Positions 17,757 through 26,877 of a stretch of DNA of 64,000 bases are shown here, piece by piece. Source of the stretch: Victivallales bacterium. GTDB lineage: Bacteria; Verrucomicrobiota; Lentisphaeria; Oligosphaerales; Oligosphaeraceae. The stretch spans positions 1 to 64,000 of the forward strand of contig JAFZIJ010000016.1 of NCBI GenBank assembly GCA_017554445.1, in the 5' to 3' direction. Within the stretch, counting starts at the first letter, position 1. Each line of letters begins with the position of its first letter. Position numbers and translations under genes: made by a program. The notes below the pieces were generated by a model that did no database searches, was not told the origin of the DNA, and saw only the letters and a list, made by a program, of their open reading frames with translations.

Positions 17757-18773
17757 ATGAGTTTGCATATTCATTCGGGCGATAGCGCGGCGATAACCGC
17801 GGCGAAAGTGATTCCAGGCCAGCATCTTGCGTGGACAGACAATCTGTTTGAAGGGCCATTGCCGAAGGCGGACTGGAACGATTTGACATGGTTCGAGGCG
17901 CGTTCGGCGGCGTTGGCGGATTATCTTGGCGGCAAGGAAATTGCGTCGCAGAAATTGGCGTCCCGCTACTATGTGATTCGCGAGGCGTTGAACTGCGAAT
18001 GTGAAGTCACGCTGTGGTTCGACAGTTGCATGTACGACATGATGCTTCTCTGCCAGTTCCTTGCGTTTACGAAGAGCATCATCCGCGAAGATTCCGTCAT
18101 TTATCTTGTCTGCGAAGAACTGCGGGAAGACAGCAGCCGTTTCGCAGGCTACGGCGAGCTGAATGAAGAGGAAATCCAATCCATGATGAAACGACGGAAG
18201 CTTGTGACGCCCGCCATGCGGGAGGAAGCCGTCAAGGCATGGGAGGCTTTCACATCGCCCGATCCGCATGCATGGCAGGAGGCCGCGAAAGGCTCTTATG
18301 AATTGACGCCGTTTTTGGCCCCAGCGTTCGAAAGGCTCTTGGAACAGTTGCCGAATGATTTGGGATTCAACAGGTTGGAAATGGAGATCATGTTCTCCAT
18401 CATGGATGGTTGTTCGGAGCCCATGCCCATGTTCGAGCATGTGTCCGAGCAGGAGGAACGCCCGTATTTCGGCGATACCGTTTTCTACAAGGCGTTGAAC
18501 CGCCTCGCGACGGCGCGTCAGCCATTGATCCGTTTCTTCGGGCCGGGCAAATTGCTGCCGCTGGACGTGTATCCGGAAAAGGATGCTCCCGCGTTCCATG
18601 AGGAGGATTGGCGGGTGACGATGACGCTGGCGGGCATGCGCGCCGTCTGGAGCGTCGGGCAGGGCAAAGGCGGCTTCTACGACGACACGCGTTGGCTCGC
18701 CAATGTAAAGCTCTCTCCTGACGACGATTGGCGATATGATCCAAAGCAAAAGAAGCTGTATAAACGGCAATAA
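17757..18773 (+). CDS. DUF1835 domain-containing protein
   Basis: A 338-residue cytoplasmic protein. The N-terminus SLHIHSGDSAA plus GQHLAWTDNLFEGPLP and the following FEARSAAL match the DUF1835 pattern (LHI-NGDS, then W-D-L-EGP-P). The second half, with AGMRAVWSVGQGKGG-type segments, fits the usual DUF3658-like partner region. The function of the family is unknown. The start has AAAGGG 4-9 bp upstream. It lies 54 bp before the endolysin-like gene in the same direction. A 390-residue open frame runs antisense across it, but it has no recognisable domains and is a shadow. Confidence 0.8.
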   Translation: MSLHIHSGDSAAITAAKVIPGQHLAWTDNLFEGPLPKADWNDLTWFEARSAALADYLGGKEIASQKLASRYYVIREALNCECEVTLWFDSCMYDMMLLCQFLAFTKSIIREDSVIYLVCEELREDSSRFAGYGELNEEEIQSMMKRRKLVTPAMREEAVKAWEAFTSPDPHAWQEAAKGSYELTPFLAPAFERLLEQLPNDLGFNRLEMEIMFSIMDGCSEPMPMFEHVSEQEERPYFGDTVFYKALNRLATARQPLIRFFGPGKLLPLDVYPEKDAPAFHEEDWRVTMTLAGMRAVWSVGQGKGGFYDDTRWLANVKLSPDDDWRYDPKQKKLYKRQ

Positions 18774-18777
18774 CAGT

Positions 18778-18806
18778 TCTCGTCTCTCGTTTCATGTCTC
18801 TCGTCA
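18778..18806. repeat. CTCGTCT heptamer array
   Basis: TCTCGTC, TCTCGTT, TCATGTC, TCTCGTC follow each other at exact 7-bp spacing between two co-directional genes. This is the same word family as the hairpin at 13396-13453, here without the inverted arm. Confidence 0.75.
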
Positions 18807-18827
18807 ATTATAGAAAAAGGTAAAAAA

Positions 18828-19985
18828 ATGAAAATTGAAGACGCGTTGCTTACGAAGAATCCATGCTACAAGACGGGGCGGAAGATTGAAGTGAAAGGGC
18901 TGATGCTGCATTCAGTCGGATGCACGCAGCCGCATGCCATGGCGTTTGTAAGGTCATGGAACAGTCCGGATTATGAACGCGCATGCGTTCATGGATTCAT
19001 CGATGCGGAGACGGGTGTCGTCTATCAGACGTTGCCGTGGGCGCATCGCGGCTGGCATGGCGCGTCCGGCCCGAACGGCAGCGTGAACAACACGCACATC
19101 GGCGTGGAAATGTGCGAATCCGGAAGCCTGAAATACACGCATGGCGCGACGTTTGAATGCTCCAATCCGGACGAAGCGAAGACGATGGCGAAGCGGACGT
19201 TTGACTCTGCGGTGGAGCTATTTGCGTATCTGTGCAAGAAATATCGGCTGGATCCGCTGGAAGACGGCGTCATCATCTCCCATAAGGAAGGGCATGATCG
19301 CGGCGTCGCGTCGGGCCATGTCGATCCAGAGCATTTGTGGACACAGTTGAGCATGCCGCTCTCCATGGATGTGTTCCGCAAGGCCGTGAAGGCTAAACTG
19401 GACAGCGGCGATGTTTACTGCGACGAATATCCTACTCATTTGCAGGCGAAGGATTTGGCGGATTTGCCCGAAGAGGCGATCGTGGAGAAGGTCGGTCCAT
19501 TGTTTACGGCGGACCATCGGGCCTATGGCGTCATGGCGGCCGTTTCGATGGCGCAGTTCATTCTGGAATCCGCCTACGGCAAATCGGAACTTGCGCAGAA
19601 TGCGAACAACTGCTTCGGCATGAAGAAGACACTTTCCGGCAACTGCTGGGGCGGCTCCGCATGGGACGGTGAGTCGTTCTACACGAAAAAGACGACGGAA
19701 GAATATAAGGTTGGCGAAATTTCCATCATCACGGCGGACTTCCGCAAATATCCGTGCGTGGAGGCGTCGATTGCGGATCATTCCGCCTATCTGCTGGGTG
19801 CGAAGAACGGTGACAAGTTGCGCTATGAGGGAATTGCGGAACTGACCGATTACCATGACGTTGCGCAGTGTATCAAGGATGGCGGATACGCGACATCCTC
19901 CACGTATGTGGAGAAGCTCTGCCGCATCATTGAGAAGTGGGATCTGACACGGTTCAATTTTGTGGATCGAGACTTTGTTGTCTAG
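18828..19985 (+). CDS. Endolysin-like N-acetylmuramoyl-L-alanine amidase / glucosaminidase
   Basis: A 385-residue two-domain peptidoglycan hydrolase. Residues 10-175 are an Amidase_2/PGRP-type domain (GLMLHSVGC with His28, NNTHIGVEMCE, SGHVDPEHLW with His164 as probable zinc ligands). Residues 205-375 are a glucosaminidase (FlgJ/LytG-like) domain with catalytic Glu247 in FILESAYGKSELA and NNCFGMK. No signal peptide is visible. The opening KNPCYKTGRKIEVKGLMLHS recalls endolysins of Firmicutes phages, suggesting acquisition from a phage or prophage. VanX-like and M28 peptidases follow, giving a contiguous set able to take apart glycan, stem peptide and D-Ala-D-Ala. How it would reach the wall without a leader or holin is not explained. 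Confidence 0.85.
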   Translation: MKIEDALLTKNPCYKTGRKIEVKGLMLHSVGCTQPHAMAFVRSWNSPDYERACVHGFIDAETGVVYQTLPWAHRGWHGASGPNGSVNNTHIGVEMCESGSLKYTHGATFECSNPDEAKTMAKRTFDSAVELFAYLCKKYRLDPLEDGVIISHKEGHDRGVASGHVDPEHLWTQLSMPLSMDVFRKAVKAKLDSGDVYCDEYPTHLQAKDLADLPEEAIVEKVGPLFTADHRAYGVMAAVSMAQFILESAYGKSELAQNANNCFGMKKTLSGNCWGGSAWDGESFYTKKTTEEYKVGEISIITADFRKYPCVEASIADHSAYLLGAKNGDKLRYEGIAELTDYHDVAQCIKDGGYATSSTYVEKLCRIIEKWDLTRFNFVDRDFVV

Positions 19986-20043
19986 CCTTTAGAAATATAG
20001 CCTTTGGGTCAGAGGGGGAGAAGATGTATAAACGGAAAAGCAC

Positions 20044-20646
20044 ATGGAGCCAGATTTTCTGTATTTGAATGATGTGATTCCGGACGCGATCATTGATTTG
20101 CGATATGCGTCGGATTTCAATTTCGTGGGGCATCGGATCGACGGTTATCTGTCATCGCGGCCGAGTCTTGCGCGTCCTGCGGCGGAAGGCCTTGCAGCGG
20201 TTGCGGAGGATTTTCGACGGCTTGGTTACCGCATTCTGATTTTTGACGCGTATCGTCCGCAACGAGCGGTGGATCATTTCATCCGTTGGAGCCTGGATCC
20301 GAACGATTTGGGAAATCCAACGTTCTATGAAGGCACGCCAAAGGACGAAATCTTCGCCAAAGGTTTTCTGAGCAAACGTTCCGCGCATTCGCGCGGCAGT
20401 GCCGTCGATATGACGATCGTTCATCCAGACGGCTCGCCCGTCGATATGGGCGGCGGTTTCGACTGGTTCATGCCAGTTTCCTATACAGAATGTCCGGACA
20501 TCACGGATGAACAGCGTGCCAATCGCCGTCTCTTGGCGAAAGTCGTGACGGCGCATGGCTTCAAATCTATCACGACCGAGTGGTGGCATTTCAAACTGAT
20601 TGACGAACCGTATCCCGATACCTTCTTTGACTTTCCTGTGCAGTGA
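20044..20646 (+). CDS. D-alanyl-D-alanine dipeptidase, VanX/DdpX-like (peptidase M15D)
   Basis: A 200-residue zinc dipeptidase splitting D-Ala-D-Ala. All VanX active-site residues are visible with near-identical spacing: Arg71 in DAYRP, zinc ligands His115 and Asp122 in SAHSRGSAVD, catalytic Glu179 and zinc ligand His182 in TEWWHF. No signal peptide is seen, so it acts in the cytoplasm. No vanH, vanA or vanRS genes are nearby. The context (an endolysin-like enzyme before, an M28 peptidase after) favours peptidoglycan-peptide salvage over vancomycin resistance; this is inferred. Confidence 0.9.
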   Translation: MEPDFLYLNDVIPDAIIDLRYASDFNFVGHRIDGYLSSRPSLARPAAEGLAAVAEDFRRLGYRILIFDAYRPQRAVDHFIRWSLDPNDLGNPTFYEGTPKDEIFAKGFLSKRSAHSRGSAVDMTIVHPDGSPVDMGGGFDWFMPVSYTECPDITDEQRANRRLLAKVVTAHGFKSITTEWWHFKLIDEPYPDTFFDFPVQ

Positions 20647-20658
20647 GTTAACTACCGT

Positions 20659-20685
20659 GTCCCTTTAGTCCCTTCTGTCCCTTCA
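20659..20685. repeat. GTCCCTTTA 9-bp word array
   Basis: GTCCCTTTA, GTCCCTTCT, GTCCCTTCA stand at exact 9-bp spacing just after the VanX-like gene. This is the reverse-complement orientation of the AAAGGGACT words at 656, 34436 and 59196. Confidence 0.75.
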
Positions 20686-20705
20686 ATAAAAAAGGTATCA
20701 CACCC

Positions 20706-21644
20706 ATGAACAAAGAACTTCTTTCCAACGTTTCGATTGAGAATCTCCGCCGTGACTTGTTCTATTTCTGCCGCGATCCGTTCACGTTCCGCACGGTTTC
20801 CTACACGGCACCGTGGCATGAGAAGAATTCGCTGGACGAAATCGACGATTTCATCTTCGCGGAACTGAAAAAGTATGCGGACGATGTAAAGAAATATCCG
20901 AACAAAATACGTGCGTTCCGTTGCAACAGCAGTAGGCCGCTCCATCATTGGTATGATTCGCCGCATCCAGAAGATCCGTGGTATGACGCGAACAGCATTC
21001 AAGTGACGCTGCCTGGCTCGGAGAAGCCCGATGAAATCATCCAGCTGATCTCTCATAAGGATTCCATGAGTTGGATCAATTCGCCTGGATCGCACGATAA
21101 CGCGGTTGGCGCGGTGGCGAATCTAGAATTGGTTCGTGTTTTGTCCAAACTGCCTCACAAGAGGACGATACGCGTGTTGTTCTGCAACGAGGAGCATAAT
21201 CCATGGCACAGTCTCGTCATGGCGGAGACAGCAAAAAAGGCAGGCGACAACATCATCGCTGTCATGAATCAAGACTCCCTCTGTGGCAAGTCGGACGAAG
21301 CGGCGGCGGCCGGCATTAAAACGATGGTGGCCTGCTACAGCACACCGCAGGGCAAACAGCTGGCGGAATTCGTCGTGAAGGAGAATGAAAAATACGGTAT
21401 TCCGATGTGCGTGACGATTGGCGACAAGCCGGGTATCAACGATGATGACGGCAGCTATGTCAAGGCGGGTTTCGTCAATACCATTAATAATATCGGTTCA
21501 TGGCCGTATGCGGATCCGCAGTACCATCTGCGTGGCGACATTCCCGAACGCGTGGATATGTTCAACTTGTTGTACAGCACGCAGTTGATTCTGGCGGCCA
21601 TCATGGATATTGACGAAGTTGGCAGCACTGCCTTCCTAAGCTAA
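20706..21644 (+). CDS. M28-family zinc aminopeptidase
   Basis: A 312-residue cytoplasmic peptidase. Metal-site residues of family M28 are seen: His117 in ISHKDS, bridging Asp131 in GSHDNAVGAV, catalytic Glu162 with Glu163 in CNEEHNPW, and Asp190 in VMNQDSL. The last His ligand is probably within ADPQYHLRGD near residue 278. These enzymes remove N-terminal residues from peptides. The start has AAAGG upstream. It follows the VanX-like gene by 59 bp and could share its transcript, consistent with peptide salvage. Confidence 0.85.
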   Translation: MNKELLSNVSIENLRRDLFYFCRDPFTFRTVSYTAPWHEKNSLDEIDDFIFAELKKYADDVKKYPNKIRAFRCNSSRPLHHWYDSPHPEDPWYDANSIQVTLPGSEKPDEIIQLISHKDSMSWINSPGSHDNAVGAVANLELVRVLSKLPHKRTIRVLFCNEEHNPWHSLVMAETAKKAGDNIIAVMNQDSLCGKSDEAAAAGIKTMVACYSTPQGKQLAEFVVKENEKYGIPMCVTIGDKPGINDDDGSYVKAGFVNTINNIGSWPYADPQYHLRGDIPERVDMFNLLYSTQLILAAIMDIDEVGSTAFLS

Positions 21645-21690
21645 TAGCTTAAGCTGAAATCTTTTAGAGAAAACAGATTATAGTGAAAAT

Positions 21691-22254
21691 ATGAAAAGCA
21701 TTTTGGCGACAATGGCGGTTTTGCTGGCAGCGGGTGTGGCGTCGCATGCGGAGGATGTGAAGCCTGCGGAGGCGGGCTCCACGGCGTGTGCATGCATCGA
21801 CTGGTGGACGACGAAGAATCTGTGGGTGGGCAATCCGAACTTGCTCAACCGAAAGGACCGCACGTCCATCCGCTTTGATTTGACGAAACATCTCGCCAAA
21901 GGGCGTGTCAGCAAGGCGGAATTGTGCCTTGCAGTGCATCCGTTCGGCATTTATGACGAGAACACGTTCGTCGTGGAGCAACTGATGCGTGAACGCATGG
22001 AGTTGAAGCCGACGGATACGTTGAGCGATGATGCCGAAAAGCGAGCGGAATTTGTCCTCAAGGCTGAAGACAAGCCGCCTTGCCGTCAGCGGTTGGATGT
22101 GACGGAATGCGTGAACAAACTGTTGCAAACAGGTCATACGCAACTCGTTCTGCGCCTTCGTGATACGACGGTGGAAGACCGCGGCAACAAGAAAAACAAA
22201 GCGGAGGGGCTGGCCGTCATTGCCAATGAGTTGAAATTGGAGATATTGCCATGA
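21691..22254 (+). CDS. Small secreted DNRLRE/CBM96-like protein
   Basis: A 187-residue exported protein with a signal peptide ending at GVASHA|EDVK. The mature part has the rhythm of a DNRLRE-type beta-sandwich: KDRTSIRFDLTKHL, VSKAELCLAVHPFG, RLDVTECVNKLLQTGHTQLV and a terminal NELKLEILP. This fold often binds polysaccharide. Its stop overlaps the start of the DUF4838 gene (ATGA-type overlap at 22251-22254), implying coupled translation and possibly a two-part surface complex. The assignment rests on pattern, not on a diagnostic motif. Confidence 0.7.
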   Translation: MKSILATMAVLLAAGVASHAEDVKPAEAGSTACACIDWWTTKNLWVGNPNLLNRKDRTSIRFDLTKHLAKGRVSKAELCLAVHPFGIYDENTFVVEQLMRERMELKPTDTLSDDAEKRAEFVLKAEDKPPCRQRLDVTECVNKLLQTGHTQLVLRLRDTTVEDRGNKKNKAEGLAVIANELKLEILP

Positions 22255-24566
22255 TGCACAGACCATTGACGATGTTCACAACCGTGACGATGCTGATGGC
22301 CGCGGCGGCGGCTCATGCGGGATTCCGTGGGCCGGACGGGCAGGCATTTACGCATATTGTCATCGAAAAAGACGCGCCGGATTCCGTGAAATTAGCGGCT
22401 TCCGAAATGCAGCAGTTCATCGGGCGGTTGTGCGGTGTCCAACTGCCAATCCGTGATGAGGCGACGGTTGGCGAAGGTGCGGTCCATCTTGGTCATGGCC
22501 TTGAAACGGAGTCACTTCCGTCGGACGGTTTCCGCATCAAAACGGCGCCATGGGCGTTATACATCGCAGGAAAGGACAGCCGTAATCCGCCGCCGATCGG
22601 TCCGCGCAATCCATGGCGTCGGACAGAACTGTACAGCGATGAACTGAAACTGACTGCGCTTCAGGATCAAGGGACGCTGTGCGGCGTCTATGCGTTTCTG
22701 GAAGAATTCGGCGGCATCCGTTTCTACTGGCCGGGTGAAGATGGAATCGTTCTACAATCCGTTGATGATTTGAAACTTCCAGAAATCGACATGACGCGTT
22801 CGCCGCGTTTCAGCTACCGTTATCCATGGTTCTGTTTGTTTGAAAAGGACAAAGACAACGCGTTGTGGTTCCATCGCGCAGGCTTTGGTGGCCACGCTCC
22901 TGTGGTCATCATCCACAGCTTCAACTTCGTGAAGCATCATCAGCAGGAACATCCGGAATTCTGGGCGCTCGTCAATGGTAAACGCGCATTCACAAACGAA
23001 TGCGTCGCGGACGGCCATGGGCATCTCTGTCTGAACAATCCGGATTTGCTGAAAACATGGTGCGACGATATTCGACAATATTTCGACGCCAATCCTGAAA
23101 TGGAAGTCTATCCTATTGTGCCGAACGACGGCTTGACGCGGATTTGCGAATGTCCAGAATGCCAGGCGGATCTGCGCCCGCAGGCCGCTTCCAACGGCGT
23201 GTTCTCCTATCATATCTGGAAATTCGTCAACAAAGTCGCGAAGGAAATCCGCAAGACGCATCCCAACCGCTACATCGGCTGTCTGGCCTACGAAAAATAC
23301 TGGCAACCGCCGGAAGAGATTGATTTCGAACCAAATGTGGCGGTCATGATCTGCCATTCACGCAGTTCGATGACCGATGAAAAGACCAGTGAGGACTTTT
23401 GGAACGGCGTGAATGCATGGTCGAAAAAGTCCGGACGGCTCTATTTCTGGGATTGGTATCTCAACCATTGGCCGCCGACGGATTTCCTGCCGATTTTCTA
23501 TTCGCAAACCATTGAACGCGAAATCCGTAAGATGGCGGCGAATCCAAAATTCTGCGGCGAATTCATCGAATCGGAGAACTTTCGCGACGCCTTCCCGTTC
23601 GGTCATGAACGCATCGGAATGCCCGGCATGCAGCATTTGAATCTTTATCTGACAGCGAAGCTGTTGTGGAATCCGCAATTGAGCGTCAAGGCGATTCTGG
23701 ACGAATACTACAAGTTGTTCTATGGTCCGGCAGAAGCGCCGATGCGCGGTTTCTGGAAGATGGCGGAGGCCATCCGCAATGAGGCGTTTGTCAAAGGAAA
23801 TACCGCTCCCGATAGTATTTTTACACGTCAGAACCTATTGGCGTTGAATGAATTCCTGCAAAACGCGCTAAAAGCCGCCCCGTTGGATTCCGTTTATGCG
23901 CGGCGAATCAAAACGGTGAATGACGAGTTCCAGAAAGGCGCCAAACGGCTGACGAGCATGGCGGCCGCGGGAAAATCACTTTTCGAAGTGCAACCAGTGG
24001 AGAAACTTGCCGATCTGGACAATCTGAAACCAATGCGCTTCTATGACAAGATGGCGGACTGGAGCGAGCCGCCAACATGGCTTTACGCAGGCTATGACCG
24101 CCGTAACTTGTATCTGAAATTCCTCTGCTATGAGCCGAACATGTCTAAACTGCGCGCAACGGTTACAGAGCATGACAAAGGGACGATTTGGGACGACGAC
24201 TGCGTGGAACTCTTCTTCTTTACGGACCCGAACACGTTGGAAGAAGGCTATCATATTATTATCAATACACTTGGAACCGTGATGGACGGGATACAGACAC
24301 GCCCCGTCGCTCCGGATCTGTCATGGGAATCCAATGTGAAATGCGAAATCGTGAAAGAGAAGACGCGATGGACCGTGAACGTGACGCTTCCGTTTACATC
24401 ATTGGGAATCAACGATATAAACTTCGCGGGAGAAATGGTCGTGAATTTCTACCGTACGCGCGTTGCGGGCGGCCAGCCGATGCCGTTTGTCTGGTCACCG
24501 ACGGGCGATGCGGCGTATTTCGTCCCGAAGAAGTTCGGACGGATGCGCTTTGTGAAGGCCGAATAG
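22251..24566 (+). CDS. Secreted DUF4838 (GH20/alpha-glucuronidase-like) protein with C-terminal CBM9-like domain
   Basis: A 771-residue exported protein with a signal peptide ending at AAAAHA|GFRG. Residues 30-150 match the alpha/beta N-domain of alpha-glucuronidase and GH20-like enzymes (SVKLAASEMQQFIGRLCG). Residues 170-540 are the DUF4838 barrel, including ICECPECQ and the YFWDWYLNHWP segment. Residues 590-771 resemble a CBM9-type sugar-binding domain (WLYAGYDRRNLYLKF, WDDDCVELFF). Members are thought to be glycosidases, but a catalytic pair is not assigned here. It overlaps the DNRLRE-like gene by four bases. Confidence 0.82.
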   Translation: MMHRPLTMFTTVTMLMAAAAAHAGFRGPDGQAFTHIVIEKDAPDSVKLAASEMQQFIGRLCGVQLPIRDEATVGEGAVHLGHGLETESLPSDGFRIKTAPWALYIAGKDSRNPPPIGPRNPWRRTELYSDELKLTALQDQGTLCGVYAFLEEFGGIRFYWPGEDGIVLQSVDDLKLPEIDMTRSPRFSYRYPWFCLFEKDKDNALWFHRAGFGGHAPVVIIHSFNFVKHHQQEHPEFWALVNGKRAFTNECVADGHGHLCLNNPDLLKTWCDDIRQYFDANPEMEVYPIVPNDGLTRICECPECQADLRPQAASNGVFSYHIWKFVNKVAKEIRKTHPNRYIGCLAYEKYWQPPEEIDFEPNVAVMICHSRSSMTDEKTSEDFWNGVNAWSKKSGRLYFWDWYLNHWPPTDFLPIFYSQTIEREIRKMAANPKFCGEFIESENFRDAFPFGHERIGMPGMQHLNLYLTAKLLWNPQLSVKAILDEYYKLFYGPAEAPMRGFWKMAEAIRNEAFVKGNTAPDSIFTRQNLLALNEFLQNALKAAPLDSVYARRIKTVNDEFQKGAKRLTSMAAAGKSLFEVQPVEKLADLDNLKPMRFYDKMADWSEPPTWLYAGYDRRNLYLKFLCYEPNMSKLRATVTEHDKGTIWDDDCVELFFFTDPNTLEEGYHIIINTLGTVMDGIQTRPVAPDLSWESNVKCEIVKEKTRWTVNVTLPFTSLGINDINFAGEMVVNFYRTRVAGGQPMPFVWSPTGDAAYFVPKKFGRMRFVKAE

Positions 24567-24624
24567 GATTTTTTTATTTCAGAGACATTGAGATTTTTTT
24601 ATTATATATATGAAGGAGCATAGC

Positions 24625-26790
24625 ATGTTGAAGAAATTGATTGCGATGATGGTGTTGCTGGCGACGGTTTGCGGGCTGATGGCGCAAGGCGTGAACCGAA
24701 CGTACAAGGATGTCGATGGCGACAATCTGCCGGAAGTGATTCTGGAGAATGAATATCTGCAAGTCATTGTCATGACGGGCGAAATGCCGAAAGAGATTCC
24801 AGCGCCAGATGAACTGCCGGATGGACGGAAAGTGCCTTATAAATATGGTGAACGTTTCGCGCGTGGTGGTTGGATCTACAACATGATCTTCAAGCCGACG
24901 AATCGCAAGTGGTTCATCAACGACATCACGCAGGGCGAACATCGCCACGGCATTCCGGAGGAATTCGAAATCACGGAGCGCATGCGGGAAGTCGAACCGG
25001 GCTTCTATGAAGCGATGAAGCCTTCCGTTGGCACAGGCATCGGGCCGGGCTTGTGCTTCCGTAACACGTTGAAGGACATGAAGATCCCTGCATGGGGCAT
25101 GAAAGAGGAAATGTTCGCTGACGGCGAATGGAAGGTTGCTGCAAAAGACACGACGGCTCCCGCGAAAGGCTGGCGGTTGACTTTCACGCATGTCATCACC
25201 ACGGATTTAGGCTATGGTTGCGCCTATACGAAGACATTGACGCTCATGGAGGGCGAATCCGTTCTGCGGTGCCGTCGTGAACTGGCGAACACAGGCGAAA
25301 AGGAATTTTCGACATCGTTCTATACGCATGGTTTCTTCTCGCAGGGGGAGACGAATGGTCTGCTGGACGGCAACTGCTGGAGCGTCATTCCGCTCTGTCC
25401 GCCGAATGCAAAAGATTCGCCGTTCCCGAAGGATCTGATCGACGTGGAGCGCGGCATCATCCATGCGACGAGGCCCGCTTATTATTGGGGAGCAAAGAGT
25501 TATGATGAAGTCGGCGGCAGTTGGCATGCTTGCGGCAACGACAAGACGAAAGACGTCTTTCTGACGGCCGTTGACCGCAAGCCTGAGTTCTTCCGCATGT
25601 GGAATTGCGACATGACGTACTCCTACGAGCCGTTCATGGTGTTCGACCTAAAAGGCGGAAAGAAAGTGGTTTGGAACACGAATCGCGGCGTCGGCAACGG
25701 TCTGGACAGCGTGAAGGCATGCGGCGAAGGCGGCATGCTGGACTGGGATGTGACAGTGAATGAAAAGGGCGCGAAAGTGTTGAACATCCGTTTCCTGCCG
25801 TTCAAGGTCATCAAAGACGGTCTGACCTTCCATGGCACGATTACGGTCGGGCCGACAACGCAGACGTTCGACAGCGTCATGAAGAATGGCGTAGTTTCAC
25901 CAACGCAGCCGTGGATTTTCCCGCTGGAGCTTACGCCTGCGGTGGCGGCTGCGGAAGTCGCTGAAATGCACTTGTATGTGACGGAAGAAGGGCAATCGGC
26001 AGGTAATCTTGCGAATGCGGATGGCCATTATCGCATGGGCTTGAAGCCGCGTACGGCATGGGAGGGTGACGGCAACGGCGCACAGGGCGTGATTCTTGCG
26101 GAGACCAGTAAAGACGACGATGGCAATTGGAAGCACAATATGAGCACGAAATTCGCGCAGGACTATCTGAATGGCGCGGGTTTCAAAATGTCGCTGTCAT
26201 CTTCCATGGAGGATGGTTCGGAATTGAATTGGGCGAATTTGAAGTTCGTGATTCTGTCATCGCGCAGAATCAACATCAAGCTGCTACGGAAGTTGGAAGA
26301 ATTTGCGCGGCAGGGCGGTGCGGTCATCGTGACGGGGATGATCGACTTCCGTCAGTTTGAACTGTCCGATCTGCTTCCTATTAAATTTATCTATGGTGAA
26401 AGCAATACGTATGCGTTGAATCCGCGCGATGGCACGCTGGAGTTCATGGTGCAAGACGACTATCGCTATCAGCTGAAGGCGGTCGGCCAACATGAAATCA
26501 CACGCGGATTGCCGTGGTATCCGGAAAGCTACCAGAGTGTCGGTGCGTTGCAACGTGTTGTGCCGAAGGATGATGCGCAGGTCGTGTTGAATTTCACGCC
26601 TGGTCCGGGCATGTCCGATGCGGGCAGCGAATTTCCCGCGTTGGTTTTAGGCAAATACGGCAAAGGAAAAGTGGCGTATTTCGGCAGCCCGGTCGCGTGG
26701 GGCGGCCATCAGTCCAATTGCATGTGGGGACGTCTGGGCGAATACCACCAAAAGTTCTTCGTGCAGATGGCGCTGTGGGCCATTAAATAG
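24625..26790 (+). CDS. Secreted mutarotase-like protein with glutamine-amidotransferase-like C-domain
   Basis: A 721-residue exported protein. The start is set at 24625 because AAGGAG lies 8 bp upstream (within the longer frame opening at 24610); the signal peptide then ends at CGLMA|QGVN. Residues 25-430 have a galactose-mutarotase-like beta-sandwich pattern (ENEYLQVIV, FARGGWIYNMIF, TKTLTLMEGESVLRC). Residues 490-721 carry a Rossmann-like segment (LKFVILSSRRINIKLL, FARQGGAVIVTG, YGKGKVAYFGSPVAWGG) like the class-I-GATase-like domains of beta-galactosidase-type enzymes. No catalytic residues are assigned. It follows the DUF4838 gene by 58 bp, so co-expression is likely. Confidence 0.65.
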   Translation: MLKKLIAMMVLLATVCGLMAQGVNRTYKDVDGDNLPEVILENEYLQVIVMTGEMPKEIPAPDELPDGRKVPYKYGERFARGGWIYNMIFKPTNRKWFINDITQGEHRHGIPEEFEITERMREVEPGFYEAMKPSVGTGIGPGLCFRNTLKDMKIPAWGMKEEMFADGEWKVAAKDTTAPAKGWRLTFTHVITTDLGYGCAYTKTLTLMEGESVLRCRRELANTGEKEFSTSFYTHGFFSQGETNGLLDGNCWSVIPLCPPNAKDSPFPKDLIDVERGIIHATRPAYYWGAKSYDEVGGSWHACGNDKTKDVFLTAVDRKPEFFRMWNCDMTYSYEPFMVFDLKGGKKVVWNTNRGVGNGLDSVKACGEGGMLDWDVTVNEKGAKVLNIRFLPFKVIKDGLTFHGTITVGPTTQTFDSVMKNGVVSPTQPWIFPLELTPAVAAAEVAEMHLYVTEEGQSAGNLANADGHYRMGLKPRTAWEGDGNGAQGVILAETSKDDDGNWKHNMSTKFAQDYLNGAGFKMSLSSSMEDGSELNWANLKFVILSSRRINIKLLRKLEEFARQGGAVIVTGMIDFRQFELSDLLPIKFIYGESNTYALNPRDGTLEFMVQDDYRYQLKAVGQHEITRGLPWYPESYQSVGALQRVVPKDDAQVVLNFTPGPGMSDAGSEFPALVLGKYGKGKVAYFGSPVAWGGHQSNCMWGRLGEYHQKFFVQMALWAIK

Positions 26791-26820
26791 CTAAAAGCTT
26801 AAAGCTGAAAGCTTAAAGCA
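26791..26820. repeat. GCTTAAA heptamer array
   Basis: Immediately after the stop codon: GCTAAAA, GCTTAAA, GCTGAAA, GCTTAAA at exact 7-bp spacing. Nearly the same string follows the alpha-2-macroglobulin gene at 44841. Confidence 0.8.
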
Positions 26821-26826
26821 AAAACA

Positions 26827-26870
26827 AAACGGGCTGTTGCCAAATCCATAAGGAGGGCAACAGCCCGTTT
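26827..26870. terminator. 15-bp perfect hairpin, bidirectional terminator
   Basis: AAACGGGCTGTTGCC (26827-26841) pairs exactly with GGCAACAGCCCGTTT (26856-26870) around a 14-base loop. The stem is flanked by A/T on both sides and lies between convergent genes. Confidence 0.85.
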
Positions 26871-26877
26871 GTTATTC

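Noticed and set aside
17598-18770. 390-residue open frame antisense to the DUF1835 gene
   Set aside because: Rich in Arg, His and Phe with no domain motif, and it runs into the composite repeat. The plus strand has a recognisable family and a ribosome site.
20044-20646. Vancomycin resistance (van) cluster
   Set aside because: Only a VanX-like dipeptidase is present; there is no vanH, vanA/ddl or vanRS gene next to it.
18828-21644. Integrated prophage
   Set aside because: Apart from the endolysin-like gene there is no integrase, terminase, capsid, holin or attachment-site pair in the neighbourhood.
741-26790. Bacteroidetes-type PUL
   Set aside because: No SusC/SusD pair, hybrid two-component regulator or ECF sigma/anti-sigma gene is seen among the glycan genes.
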